In this document: positions 11,429 through 21,943 of the stretch, one piece after another
Position numbering within the stretch: position 1 is the stretch's first letter
Layout of the letters: each line of letters opens with the position of its first letter
DNA from: Salminus brasiliensis
Lineage: Eukaryota > Chordata > Actinopteri > Characiformes > Bryconidae
Reading direction: 5' to 3'
DNA: 64,000 nt
Assembly: GCF_030463535.1 (NCBI RefSeq)
Contig: NC_132878.1
Coordinates: 94,670,339-94,734,338 of the forward strand
The notes under the pieces: generated by a model
Seen by the model: the letters and a program-made list of their open reading frames with translations, nothing else
Told to the model about the DNA's origin: nothing
Database searches by the model: none
Made by a program: the position numbers and the translations under genes

Positions 11429-11697
11429 GATGCAGCTTTTGGAAGAGTCCTTGCAAGATGAAGGGGTCCGGAGAGGCGTTGAAGGTTACCTGAAGCACCT
11501 TTTGGGATTGATGCTGGGGAGTTGAGAGAGGATGAGGGTGAAGTTGATGGAGCAGAAGCAGTAGATGCAGAACAGTATTAAGAACAGCTCAAGGTGGACG
11601 GGCATGAGGACCTTCAACTGTTCATAGCTGAACTCCTCATAGCAGGTGTTTCTCAAGGCAGATCGAGGATGGTGTTGTTACTGTGATCGAGATTTCT
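11429..11697 (-). pseudogene. Decayed free fatty acid receptor exon (copy A)
   Basis: Segments align with the minus-strand coding exon of copies B and C. 'gatgcagcttttggaagagt' at 11429 is the C-terminal helix 8 region. 'gatgaaggggtcc' is the TM7 DPF region. 'ccttttgggattgatgctgg' is the third intracellular loop, and 11590-11690 covers TM5 and extracellular loop 2 including 'cctcatagcaggtgtttctc'. Compared with C, about 57 bp is missing after 'gagtccttgca' and about 140 bp between TM7 and loop 3, removing TM6. Everything encoding residues before about 155, including the start codon and the first half of the receptor, is gone. The right edge fuses at 'gatcgagatttctg' directly to intron sequence equivalent to 26440 in unit B. 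No function as a receptor is possible, although the promoter-like exon 1 at 12609 survives. Confidence 0.9.
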
Positions 11698-12190
11698 GTA
11701 ATATAGGCCCAGGAGTAAGAATTCTTAGCTTGTAAGTTATGCTAACTCAGACCACACACAAAAAATGAGCAGTCTTTTAGCGAGATGCTAGCTGAGAATT
11801 CTTTTGGGTTCACATTCTGGGAGCTACTAAAACATTCATTCCATGCCCGTTATCTTCAGCCAAAACTGTGCAGGAATGAGCCTGTTTGCTCAAAACAGAG
11901 GGAACGGCTCACATAGCGAACGAGAGCCAATTAGCGCTAGCCCTCCAGCTCAGGAAATGCGTGTATTAAAAAGAAGAATCTCTTCTAACTCCAAAGAGGC
12001 TCGCTATTAACCACAGACAAGAGAGCGCCTATCAGCAGGAAAGTCAACTGGTTGTCGGCTCTTTCCAGAGTGAAGTTTGTAAAAAGCCTCTGTTAATCCC
12101 TCTTCTAATACCCTGTGTCTATATAAGCCCTTTGACTCTCTTTATGCGCAGTGGAGAAATAACATTATTTCCACATCACAGCGATGGAAG
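11698..12190. repeat. Conserved receptor intron block, copy A
   Basis: Near-identical to 26446-27230 and 40625-41408, with an internal deletion near 11720-11810. It includes a plus-strand TATATAAG at 12120-12127, followed by 'ccctttgactctctttatg', present in all three copies. The block lies in the intron between the coding exon and exon 1 in B and C. Confidence 0.75.
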
Positions 12191-12730
12191 ACATGGATGC
12201 AACACATACTATATATTCAGATGCTAATGTAGGCCTCCTCAGACACCAAACCAGCCATCTTCATCAGAATTCCCCTCATTCCACTGCGTCCTCTCGGATC
12301 ACACGTCCAAGTGGGCATTAAAGCCCACGTCCAGTTACTGATCTTAAGCAGGGAGCGGCATAATGCATGTTTTTGGGCCGAGGTGCTGAGTTATTTTCAT
12401 GCTAAAGACCACCTACACAAGTCCAGAGACATGAAAGAGAGGGTTTCCCATTCTCCCGCTTTACAGGACATGAGTTTTAAAGAGTGCAGTGAAGCTTCAG
12501 GGCGTCTGTATTCTGTATTTGCTGTTCTGCTTCGAAAGGGAAAGAGTGAACAGCCCTTAACGCCGAGCACAAAGACAGCAAGTCTGAAATGTGAAAGCAA
12601 ACACTTACCTGCGCTGGTCTGTGTGGAGAACCCAGGCTCAGATCTGACTAATGTGCTCAGGCTCTCATGCAGCAGTTTATATAGTGATGTATCAAATAAG
12701 TGTATTATAGTGGCTTACTTCCTCTTATAA
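12191..12730 (-). promoter_or_regulatory. Promoter and exon 1 of dead receptor copy A
   Basis: The minus strand carries TATATAAA (plus 12676-12683) and, about 70 bp downstream, the donor 'cgcag|gtaagt' with exon side starting at 12609. The same arrangement exists at 28323-28397 and 43109-43183. An open plus-strand frame across it (12311-12730) is conserved in all copies. It matches no protein family I know, and its 3' end differs between copies, so I treat it as chance. Confidence 0.55.
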
Positions 12731-14235
12731 CATTAATATCCAGAATGAAGTTCTAATGGCATTAATATCCAGTATGAAGCTGTAATATCATTAATATCCA
12801 GTATGAAGTTCTAAAGCATTAATGTCCAGTATGAAGATCTAATTACATTAATATCCAGAATGAAGCTCTAATATCATTAATATCCAATATGAAGTTCTAA
12901 TGGCATTAATATCCATAATGAAACTCTAATATCATTAATATCCAGTATGAAGCTCTAATAACAATAATATCCAGAATGAAGTTCTGCTAACATTAATATC
13001 CAGTATGAAGCTCTAATATCATTAATATCCAGTATGAAGCTCTAATATCATTAATATCCAGTATGAAGTTCTAAAGCATTAATGTCCAGTATGAAGCTCT
13101 GCTAACATTAATATCCAGTATGAAGCTCTAATATCATTAATATCCAGTATGAAGCTCTAATATCATTAATATCCAATATGAAGTTCTAATGGCATTAATA
13201 TCCATAATGAAACTCTAATAACATTTATATTCAGTATGAAGCTCTAATAACATTAATATCCAGAATGAAGTTCTGCTAACATTAATATCCAGTATGAAGC
13301 TCTAATATCATTAATATCCAGTATGAAGCTCTAATAACATTAATATCCAGAATGAAGTTCTAATATCATTAACATCCAGTCTGAAGCTCTAATAACAATA
13401 ATATCCAGAATGAAGTTCTGCTAACATTAATATCCAGTATGAAGCTCTAATATCATTAATATCAAGTATGAAGCTCTAATATCATTAATATCCAGTATGA
13501 AGCTCTGCTAACATTAATATCCAGTATGAAGCTCTAATATCATTAATATCAAGTATGAAGCTCTAATATCATTAATATCCAGTATGAAGCTCTAATATCA
13601 TTAATATCCAATATGAAGTTCTAATGGCATTAATATCCATAATGAAACTCTAATAACATTAATATTCAGTATGAAGCTCTAATAACATTAATATCCAGAA
13701 TGAAGTTCTAATATCATTAATATCCAGTCTGAAGCTCTAATATCATTAATATCCAGTATGAAGCTCTAATAACATTAATATCCAGAATGAAGTTCTGCTA
13801 ACATTAATATCCAGTATGAAGCTCTAATATCATTAATATCAAGTATGAAGCTCTAATATCATTAATATCCAGTATGAAGCTCTAATATCATTAATATCAA
13901 GTATGAAGCTCTAATATCATTAATATCCAGTATGAAGCTCTAATATCATTAATATCCAGTATGAAGTTCTAAAGCATTAATGTCCAGTATGAAGCTCTGC
14001 TAACATTAATATCCAGTATGAAGCTCTAATATCATTAATATCAAGTATGAAGCTCTAATATCATTAATATCCAGAATGAAGTTCTAATAACATTAATATC
14101 CATTATGAAGCTCTAATAACATTAATATCCAGTATGAAGCTCTAATATCATTAATATCCAGTATGAAGCTCTAATAGCATTAATATCCAGTATGAAGCTC
14201 TAATATCATTAATATCCAATATAAAGTTTTATAAA
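12731..14235. repeat. 29-bp minisatellite array, about 50 copies (unit A)
   Basis: Tandem units of 29 bp of the form 'attaatatccagtatgaagc' plus 'tctaatatc'. The dominant variant ends in 'aatatc', with interspersed 'aataac', 'gctaac' and 'aaagc' variants. Local multi-unit blocks repeat, for example around 13100-13260 and 13540-13700. A second array of the same unit is at 47410-48575. Confidence 0.95.
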
Positions 14236-14794
14236 AAAAAAAAACATACCTAGGATTAAATTCTAAAAACAATGTGTGCAGGTGGGTGGTGTTGATAACA
14301 GTTGTACAAACGGGGGCACTTGTATGCACTTTAGCAGCCACATGCATCTGAAGCCAGAAGAGCTCTGTGTAAAGTGATGATAACAGTCATTTCAGATAAT
14401 TCAGGCTTAGAGAAGCCAAAGGAAGGAAGCTTTCCAATCACATGGTATGTTGCAATGTACTGATCATAGAGATGGATAGCATGGGATGCATGGACAGTTG
14501 TGTAGTGGTGCTCTGATGATTCTGCGTGGAGGTCAATCAACCAGGTAATTTAGATATTTAGAAATATATTGATATTCTAATGCAAAAAACATAGATCTCC
14601 ATTTTTTAATTATAGACATTGACACTATGTGAATCTGGCAGTTGCTGTTTATACGGGGTCAAAATGTCATGATGAATTGATCAATAGAAATGCACCAAAA
14701 TGATCTTCAATAAAATCTTTGTACATTGACTTCCAATGAAAGTCAAGAATGTTTTTTCCTCCTCCTGTAAAGATGGATCAGGTACTGGCTATTT
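14236..14794. other. Duplicated non-coding block next to minisatellite
   Basis: Phrases such as 'cagataattcaggcttagag', 'gatcatagagatggatagca' and 'gtggtgctctgatg' match diverged counterparts at 48890-49050 in unit C. From 14640 a short dispersed repeat ('gtcatgatgaattgatcaat') resembles sequence near 55870. No coding signal. Confidence 0.6.
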
Positions 14795-15430
14795 TAAACC
14801 CTAACCCTAACCTAACTCTAATCCTAATCCTAACTAACCCTAACTCTAACCCTAACCTAACTCTAACTCTAACCTAACCCTAACCCTAGCCTAACCCTAA
14901 CTAACCCTAACTCTAACCTAACCCTAACTCTAATCTAACCCTAACTAACCCTAACCCTAACCTAACTCTAATCCTAATCCTAACTAACCCTAACTCTAAC
15001 CCTAACTCTAACCCTAACCTAACTCTCACTCTAACTCTAATCTCACTCTAACTCTAATCTAACCCTAAACCTAACTAACCCTAACCCTAACCTAACCCTA
15101 ACCTAACCCTAACTAACCCTAACTCTAACCTACCCCTAACTAACCCTAACCCTAAATTAACCTAACCCTAACCTAACTCTAATCCTAACCCTAACCCTAG
15201 CCTAACCCTAACTAACCCTAACCTAACCCTAACTAACCCTAACCTAACCCTAACTAACCCTAACTCTAACCTACCCCTAACTAACCCTAACCCTAACTAA
15301 CCCTAACCCTAACTTAACCTAACCCTAACCTAACTCTAATCCTAACCCTAACCCTAGCCTAACCCTAACTAACCCTAACTCTAACCTAACCCTAACTCTA
15401 ATCCCTAACTCTAACCCTAACTCTAGGGTG
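14795..15430. repeat. Telomere-like CCCTAA/CTAACC array, left part
   Basis: Long run of CCCTAA-type hexamers mixed with 'taactct' and 'taatcc' variants and 5- and 7-bp slips. Many exact CCCTAA units are present, so it resembles an interstitial telomeric repeat. It resumes at 15955 after a LINE fragment. Confidence 0.9.
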
Positions 15431-15431
15431 G

Positions 15432-15954
15432 GTGGATGACTCCACCCACCCTTCACACAGACTGTTCTCCCTCCTGCCATCAGGAAGAAGGTACCGCAGC
15501 ATCCGGTCCAACACGACCAGACTCTGCAATAGCTTCTTCCCCCAAGCCATCAGACTCCTCAACACAACTCAACTTCTGGACTGATATCTTTCTGGTACAT
15601 GTACACTCTCCCTCTCTCTCTCTCTCTCTCCCTCTCTCTCTCAACCATTCACCCCAGATAACATGGGAAGCATTTTTTGCACAAGCATTTGCACTAATAA
15701 CTTTACTACCTCACTGGACTCTATTTATTGCACATTGCACAACTTGCACACTACCGTCATTATTTATTATCCTCTGTCTGTACTGTGTTGTGTTGTCTGT
15801 CCGCACTTGTTTGTTTGTGTTGCACTTGTGTTCTGTATGCACTGTCTATGTTGCACCATGGTCCTGGAGGAACGTTGTTTCGTTTCACTGTGTACTCTGT
15901 ATGTAGTTGAAATGACAATAAACCCACTTGACTTGACTTGACTTGACTTGACTA
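15432..15954 (+). mobile_element. 3' end of a CR1/L2-like LINE inside the telomere-like array
   Basis: Starting at 'gtggatgactccacccaccc' it is near-identical to the last about 500 bp of the LINE at 22670-25752. It carries the last codons of the reverse-transcriptase ORF ('tcagactcctcaacacaact'), a CT-rich 3' UTR, and the terminal (TTGAC)n tail at about 15928-15954. It is 5'-truncated, the usual outcome of target-primed reverse transcription. Hexamer repeats flank both sides. Confidence 0.92.
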
Positions 15955-16020
15955 ATCTAACCCTAACTAACCTTAACTCTAATCTAACCCTAACTAACCC
16001 TAACCCCATCCCTTACTAAC
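15955..16020. repeat. Telomere-like array, right part
   Basis: Continuation of the CTAACC/CCCTAA repeat after the LINE fragment. Confidence 0.85.
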
Positions 16021-16049
16021 TAACTAAGTAAAGAACATCAGAATAGTGG

Positions 16050-16860
16050 GATCCGAAGACAAGTACAACACTGCCATCTAGTGGTCAGGATTTAATCACA
16101 ACACTAAATGAACCACTGTCTGCCACCAATTTTTACACATGAACTATTCATTAATAATCAATACTGTGTGTTTGAAAATCGATACAGTGCTGCTAAACAT
16201 TATATTGCGATACTTTAGGAATATTTTCCTACAGCCCTAAACGTGAATACCATTTGTTTTTCTCTCACTATGTGAAATCTTTCACAAGTCTGAGCACAGA
16301 AAACATCCCCTAAACACAGTGAAGTGAGCGGTATCCCGTCCTTTCTGTAGCTCCAGCATCCTCCCCCTCTTTCGGTAACCCGTCCGACACGTCATCTCTG
16401 CTGAGTAGCTGTAAGGCTGTGAAGGCCCCGCTGTGTCTGCCTCCCAGTGTACGCAGCTCAGGAGTAAAGAAACACACAAAGCCTGCACTGCAACCTCGCT
16501 CAGCAAGTGTCTGGAGGTGAGTGGAACTCGCGGTACCCTCGTCAAGTCGTGGCTAAACGTGCCTCGTGTTTAATCAGCAGCAGTGGCAATCTTCACTGCC
16601 TCCACCCTGACATTTTAGCTGATACAGTCAGTGGTCTGCGCTGATAGATGGATCTATGTGATAATTAGATTGCCCTGTTCTCGATCTCAAGCTGTAATTA
16701 CACAGAAATCCAGAGAGGCCGTGAGCGGCGTCAACAAGCAAAGGGGCTGTTTATCAACACAGATCTGACGGGTGCTCCCTCGCACATCACCAAGACCGCC
16801 TGTGATTTACCTGCTGACTCTGGGTCTAACAACCTGTCGGCAACAGCGGGCTTGTTATAC
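16050..16860. repeat. Conserved non-coding block, duplicated at 49928-50575
   Basis: From 'aacactgccatctagtggtc' to 'ggcaacagcgggcttgttat' it is near-identical to 49928-50575. The exception is a segment (about 16190-16330) absent from the other copy. It has no credible ORF. It is the right end of duplication unit A and stays more similar between copies than neighbouring sequence. Confidence 0.85.
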
Positions 16861-16920
16861 ACCACCGTTACCGATGTATGGAACGCTGTTTGGTCTTACT
16901 ACTGCTAACAGTGTGTGAGC

Positions 16921-17465
16921 TCTATACGGACAAAAGTATTGGGACACCTGTTCATTTATTGTTTCTTCTTGAATCAGGAGTCCATCCTGTGTTTGTTGGA
17001 GTACCCAGGCTCTAAAGTAGGTCAGGATGTTGGATGATCACCACCCTAACTCATCATCCCCAACATTTACTGCTAGTATTATTGTTATTGGAGGGCAATG
17101 GAGGCCTCTATACCCCTCTAGCCCACGACTGGCATTAGGCAGCATGATGCTAATAGGTTCATGTTTATCTGCTCCAGAGAGTCCTATTCTATTGGCAGTA
17201 CTTCTCTACAAGGATTCATACCTATCACGTATCATATACGTAAATTTGATGATGTATTTGGGATGGTCCAATTGTGCAGGTGGATTAATATGTCTGGGAA
17301 GTTTTGAGCTAGGTGGTGTGTGTAGAAGAAACAGGGAGGAAGAGCAAGAAGGATAAGAAGTGGTGATCAGAGCAGGGAAAGGTCTCCTGAAGATCAGGTC
17401 CAGAGCTTTCCCAGTTTTAAATGCTGCTCAGGAATGCTCCCCTACTGAAGCTAATGGCCTTCTTG
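16921..17465. mobile_element. Probable MITE or DNA-transposon remnant
   Basis: Begins with 'tatacggacaaaagtattgg', the same terminal repeat as the right end of the MITE at 54955-55430. 'atgttggatgatcaccaccc' is shared with 32418, 53530 and 55120 (some inverted). The superfamily is not assigned. Confidence 0.5.
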
Positions 17466-17684
17466 GGCTAACACACACATGGACAAAATTGTTGGTACCT
17501 CTCGGTTAATGAAAGAAAAACCCACAATGGTCACAGAAATAATTTGAATCTGACAAAAGTAATATTAAATAAAAATTCTATGAAAATGAAAAAATGGAAG
17601 TCCGACAGTGGGTCGTTGTTTGAGGCAAAGTGGACTTAATGGGAGACGACCAAAGAGGACACCATTGTTAAAAACAAATCATAA

Positions 17685-18059
<375 letters not shown>

Positions 18060-18060
<1 letters not shown>

Positions 18061-18441
18061 TGTTCAGGCCTGTTTCATGAGGTAGTGGTTCCCTCAGCTC
18101 TGGATTCTCATAAGTTCTGAAGCGCCTGACTAGCGTGGTTTTGTGTTGTTGTCACTGTTTTCTCCCAGACACGGCCTGTTGGTTTAGGTTAGCTCTTTCT
18201 CTAGCTCAGACCTCTCCCTGGCTGGCCAAGCCTAGCCCTCATCTCGAGTCAGCCCCAGGTGTGCTCTTTGATTTATCCAGTTCAATTGTCACTGTTATTC
18301 TTTTGTTCATTATTATCCCTGGTTAAATCTTGCTGGTTTTGCGTTCTGTTCTGCCCTGCTTATTTACTAATAAACGCTCTTGCTTTGGTCCATCCCCTAC
18401 GAGTGTTCACCCTCTTTGAGTCAGTCCCAGCGGATCATGGC
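18060..18441 (+). mobile_element. LTR-like insertion within the Tc1 element
   Basis: This piece interrupts the Tc1 element. It has an 'actaataaacgctcttgctt' polyadenylation-like motif followed by a short tail ending 'cggatcatggca', as in fish retroelement LTR ends. No target-site duplication was found, so the call is tentative. Confidence 0.35.
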
Positions 18442-18799
18442 AGGTACCAACAATTCTGTCCACGTGTGTAAGTGTCTTGAATTGCCACTTGTGGCTATGT
18501 TTGGGCACTATACCACTTTACAGCGCAACAAAATGTTCTCTTCGCATTTTCCAATTTAGAAGGCTGGGTCCAGAGCACAGGGTCGACCATGCTACAGCAC
18601 CCCTTCGAGGAGAGGGATAAGGGCCCAAAAGCAGCCCTGGTTACTAAACCCATAACCACAGTCCCCAAGTAACTTACATACATTTGTCACTTTAATAAGG
18701 ACGCAGATCACTATCCACACAAGGACTAACTTTTATGAATCACAAAAAGCTACAGGAGGATCCACTTTCTCACTTGGACCTCATGGACTTTGGTGCTAA

Positions 18800-18985
18800 A
18801 TGTGGTCAACAATATGAGTGAGTGTGTGTGTGTGTGAATAGGTGATATGTGTTAGCCAGTGTTAGTGACTAATAATAATAATAACAGTAAATGCTAGTGA
18901 CTAATGACAGTAGGAATTTACTAATAGCAGCCTTCTGTGGCTTGGTGGCTAAGACAGGTGACAGTAAGTTCAATCAGTTTTAGCA
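18800..18985. repeat. TG-led repeat block, copy 3 of 3
   Basis: Short TG run, AAT repeats and 'gacagtaggaatttactaat', as at 8780 and 10035. Confidence 0.8.
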
Positions 18986-19560
18986 TCTGTTGGCCAGGTG
19001 GACTGAGGTGTGTTTGGGGTCATTGTCCTGTTGAAACACCCAGTTGTGTCTAGTTGATGGTTTGAGGTTAGGCTGAAGAATTCTGAGGTAGTCCTCCTTC
19101 TACACTTGTGCAGTGTACCAGTTCCACTGACTGCAAAACAGCCCCAAAGCTTGATGCTACCACCACCATGCTTAATAGTTGGGGTTGAAGGCCTCACTTT
19201 TACTCCTCCAAACATCTTTCAGCTTCTTGGACTGTGCCCTGTGGGTACTGTACTGTGGGTCATTCAATCCTCAGTGCTGTCAGTCAAACTCTTTTTCTGT
19301 GGCACAAAGAAGGTAAGAGAAGATACCAGCTGTAGCCAATCATGATCACTAACAGAAAGTTAAGAAAGTTGGTACATAGTTGATGCAGCAGTCTTGGGCT
19401 TGAAGTCCTCACTTTGATTCCTCCAAACATCTTTGTCTCATCTGACCATAAGACTGTACTCCAGAAGGCCTTTATTGTTGTCCAGGTGGTTCAGCTGCAC
19501 ACTTAGTCAAGCTTGAAGCTTCAGTTTTGGAGCAGGGGCTTCTTTCTCGACTGTAGACAA
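18986..19560 (-). mobile_element. Tc1-like transposase fragments
   Basis: The minus strand 19215-18970 reads '[19 protein letters not shown]', the Tc1 signature, followed by a degraded 'TMTPNTPQ' equivalent of the 'DNDPKHT' motif. A second piece at 19380-19500 repeats the 'ggcttgaagtcctcacttt' sequence. Related pieces lie at 8986 and 31595. None can encode an active enzyme. Confidence 0.75.
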
Positions 19561-19829
19561 ACCAATGAGGCTAACGGCTTGCAACGCTGCACTACAAATG
19601 CTGCATAACAACAAGAGATGACATCAAATGCTAGTTTTAGACTGGGATGTCCCTCTGTGGTTCTGCAATTCAGAGTATTGTGTTCTTCTGTGTTTCAGTA
19701 CTCTTAACAGTGTTTCAGTACACTTTCCATTGCAGCTGCTAGTTCTATTCTCTCTCAGCATGGTATTAAAATGTACTTAACATCTTTTAAACAAGCAGAA
19801 ACTAAAGAATGACCACTATTCTTAACATG

Positions 19830-20425
19830 GTCAACATTTATATAACAAAAAGTACATTACAGTAATTTCAAAATACATATTTCCTTATTATTTTTATTTT
19901 TATCATATATGTATTTTTTATGTGAATGTTTTTTTTTATATATTGACATGGCAGAGAATGGAGTGCGATATGCAAAATATAGGCAAACATCATACAAAAT
20001 GCTCTATTTTGCTATACAAAAATTTTTATTTATTTATTTTATTGATTCGTATCTTGTGTGCTACAAACGCCTTAATGAACAAAAAAAAAACAAGCATATT
20101 TTTCAAAATATGTGGACAGAGGTCAGGTCTATAGGGTGTTCTTCAGGGCAGGACCAGCTGTAAGCTTCAAATAAGCTTCAATGTGTTCTGACCACGATAT
20201 TTCTCCAAAAATAACATCATTCTTCCCATTTATAAATGCGTGTATATATATACAGAATAGGACTCATATTCATAAGTGAATACATTCACTGTACATTTAC
20301 AATCTAAGCTTCTCTTTATATTCACATCCTAATGCTTATTGTTCACTGAGCATGTGTTAATAATGCAATGCAATGTTTTGAAGAAGGGATGAGGAATCGA
20401 AATCTGGACCTGCCAGCAGGTCTGA
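19830..20425. repeat. Duplicated block 3' of receptor B
   Basis: Shares 'ggcagagaatggagtgcga', 'ttcttcagggcaggaccagc' and 'ctggacctgccagcagg' with unit C (35690-36245). The match stops at about 20428, just before an LTR. Confidence 0.8.
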
Positions 20426-20434
20426 GACTGGTAC

Positions 20435-20787
20435 TGTCACGGTATGGTGGAGCTTGGAGGCGGAGGCGGACGTAAATTAAAAGGAGTTTATTGAAAGAAA
20501 ACAAAACCCAACAAACAGGCAACAAAGGAACACAAACCAGGGAAATGATGTAAATACTGAAACTAACTAACTAAACAGAAACAGAACAAACAGGATACGC
20601 AAACATGACATACAGATATTAACAAAAGAAACAAACAGAAACCGAACAGGCCGTCCAAGGAAGGCTGAAACAAAGGGGTACTTATAACAAGGACGAATGA
20701 GGAACTCATTAGGGACTTACAAGGGGGCGTGGCTAAAGAGAAGGCACAGGTGGGATCATTGGCAAACAGGCGGGGCTAGGAATGACA
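20435..20787 (-). mobile_element. Probable solo LTR (353 bp)
   Basis: On the minus strand it starts TGTCATTCC and ends CCGTGACA. It has a TATA-like 'gttataagtacccc' and a polyadenylation signal 'tcaataaactcc' in LTR order. No matching 5-bp target duplication is seen (flanks ggtac / aacac), so it may be a deletion product. It sits where unit C has about 2.2 kb of sequence between the shared block and the receptor tail. Confidence 0.6.
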
Positions 20788-21020
20788 AACACAAACAGAG
20801 CAAGGCAGAGACGCAACTCCCAGGGCGCATGAAGTCAACCCCTCTGGAGCTGGCAAAAGGGGAAGACCAATGAACATGGCTTACAGAAAGGGGGTCAGAT
20901 AGGAAACAGAACTGGGACATGGACAGAAGACTGAGCTTGAGGCTGAGACTGAGACTGGGCACAAGACTGGACAAGGGAGATGATGGAAGACTGAACAAGA
21001 GACTGGAAAGATGGCTGCAA
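20788..21020. other. Non-homologous 3' flank of receptor B
   Basis: A GA-rich stretch ('gaggctgagactgagactgg') not shared with unit C. It replaces the end of the receptor reading frame and its 3' UTR, and may be internal retroelement sequence. Confidence 0.45.
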
Positions 21021-21037
21021 CGGAGCAGCTGCAATCT

Positions 21038-21943
21038 TCAGCAGCAGGACAGATGCAGCTTTTGGAAGAGTCCTTGCATACAGTGTTTGAATGTTCCTCG
21101 GAGCGCCGAAGACGAGAAGTAGAAGATGAAGGGGTCCAGACAGGCGTTGAAGGTGCTGGTGAGCAGTGCGTACACTCTCCAGCTTGGACTGTACCATCTG
21201 ATGTAACCCACCACATGGGACATGTTGAAGGGCATGAAGCAGATGATGAAGACAAGGAGGGTGCCAAGGGCGAGCCCGATTGCCCTGAACCGCCTTTTGG
21301 GATTGATGTTGGGGAGTCGAGAGAGGATGAGGATGAAGTTAATGTAGCAGAAGCAGCAGATGATGAAAGGGATGCAGAACAGTACGAAGAACAGCTCCAG
21401 GCGGACAGGCATGAGGACCTTCAGCTGTTCATGGCTGAAATCCTCATAGCAGGTGTTTCTCAAGGACGGATCGAGGACGGTGTTGTTACTGTGGTCGTAG
21501 TACTGCATGATGTAGACAATGCTGCAGTGGGCCATGGAAATCACCCAGAATATCACACTGGCTATCACAGCATTGCGGGGACGCCTCTTGAGCTTGTACT
21601 TGATGGGGAAGGCCACTCCGAGGTAGCGCTCTATGCTGATAGCTGTCAAGAGGAAGGTGCTGTTGTAGATGGTGGTGTAGAAGATGAATCCTGAAAGTGG
21701 GCAGAGGAAGTAGCTCATGGTCCATTTCATGTCAGACGCCTCTTTCATCCGGAAGGGGAGGAAGAAGAGGAAGACCAGGTCTGAGATGGTGAGGCTGAGC
21801 AAGAGCACATCGATTGGCGCAGGGTTCTGCTTCACCTTTCGGACAAAGGTGTAGAGGGCCAGGAGGTTGGCAGGAAGACCCGTGATTAGCGTGATGCTGT
21901 ATACCGCCAGGACCAGGTCACTCAGTTGTCTTGTCCACTGCAT
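21038..21943 (-). CDS. ffar3-like: Free fatty acid receptor 2/3-like GPCR (copy B), tail-truncated
   Basis: A 301-residue receptor with all seven helices. R181, H243 and R256 (equivalents of human FFAR2 R180, H242, R255), Y89, ERY at 105-107, disulfide C81/C165, glycosylation sequon N153 and 'DPFIF' are present. The start is the ATG at 21943; an upstream in-frame TTG is not needed, because a minus-strand acceptor 'cttctacag' lies at 21970-21969. Over these 301 residues it differs from copy C only at I104, F239, M241 and R249. Three of the four cluster at the TM6 binding-site end. Relative to C, a 2-bp loss after 'LHLSCC' turns TGC-AAA into TGA, removing the 37-residue Cys-rich and Ser-rich tail. 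Homology to C ends about 20 bp further on. It may still be a functional receptor with altered trafficking or desensitisation, or an early pseudogene. Confidence 0.88.
   Translation of the reverse strand: MQWTRQLSDLVLAVYSITLITGLPANLLALYTFVRKVKQNPAPIDVLLLSLTISDLVFLFFLPFRMKEASDMKWTMSYFLCPLSGFIFYTTIYNSTFLLTAISIERYLGVAFPIKYKLKRRPRNAVIASVIFWVISMAHCSIVYIMQYYDHSNNTVLDPSLRNTCYEDFSHEQLKVLMPVRLELFFVLFCIPFIICCFCYINFILILSRLPNINPKRRFRAIGLALGTLLVFIICFMPFNMSHVVGYIRWYSPSWRVYALLTSTFNACLDPFIFYFSSSALRGTFKHCMQGLFQKLHLSCC

Larger units (their letters stand above)
8204..16860. repeat. Segmental duplication unit A
   Basis: This block is collinear with units B and C. Its left end (8204-8300, 'aaggctgggtccagagcaca') matches 18528-18620. 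The block 8700-9000 matches 18720-19000, and 9090-9400 matches 31790-32090. The block 9360-9620 matches 36130-36400, 11429-11697 is the decayed receptor, and 11697-12730 matches 26446-28440 and 40620-43190. The blocks 12730-14700 and 16050-16860 match 47400-49050 and 49928-50575. Large deletions separate the matching pieces. Confidence 0.8.

Noticed and set aside
12731-14235. CRISPR-like regular repeat array
   Set aside because: Contiguous 29-bp tandem units without unique spacers, in a vertebrate genome; it is a minisatellite.
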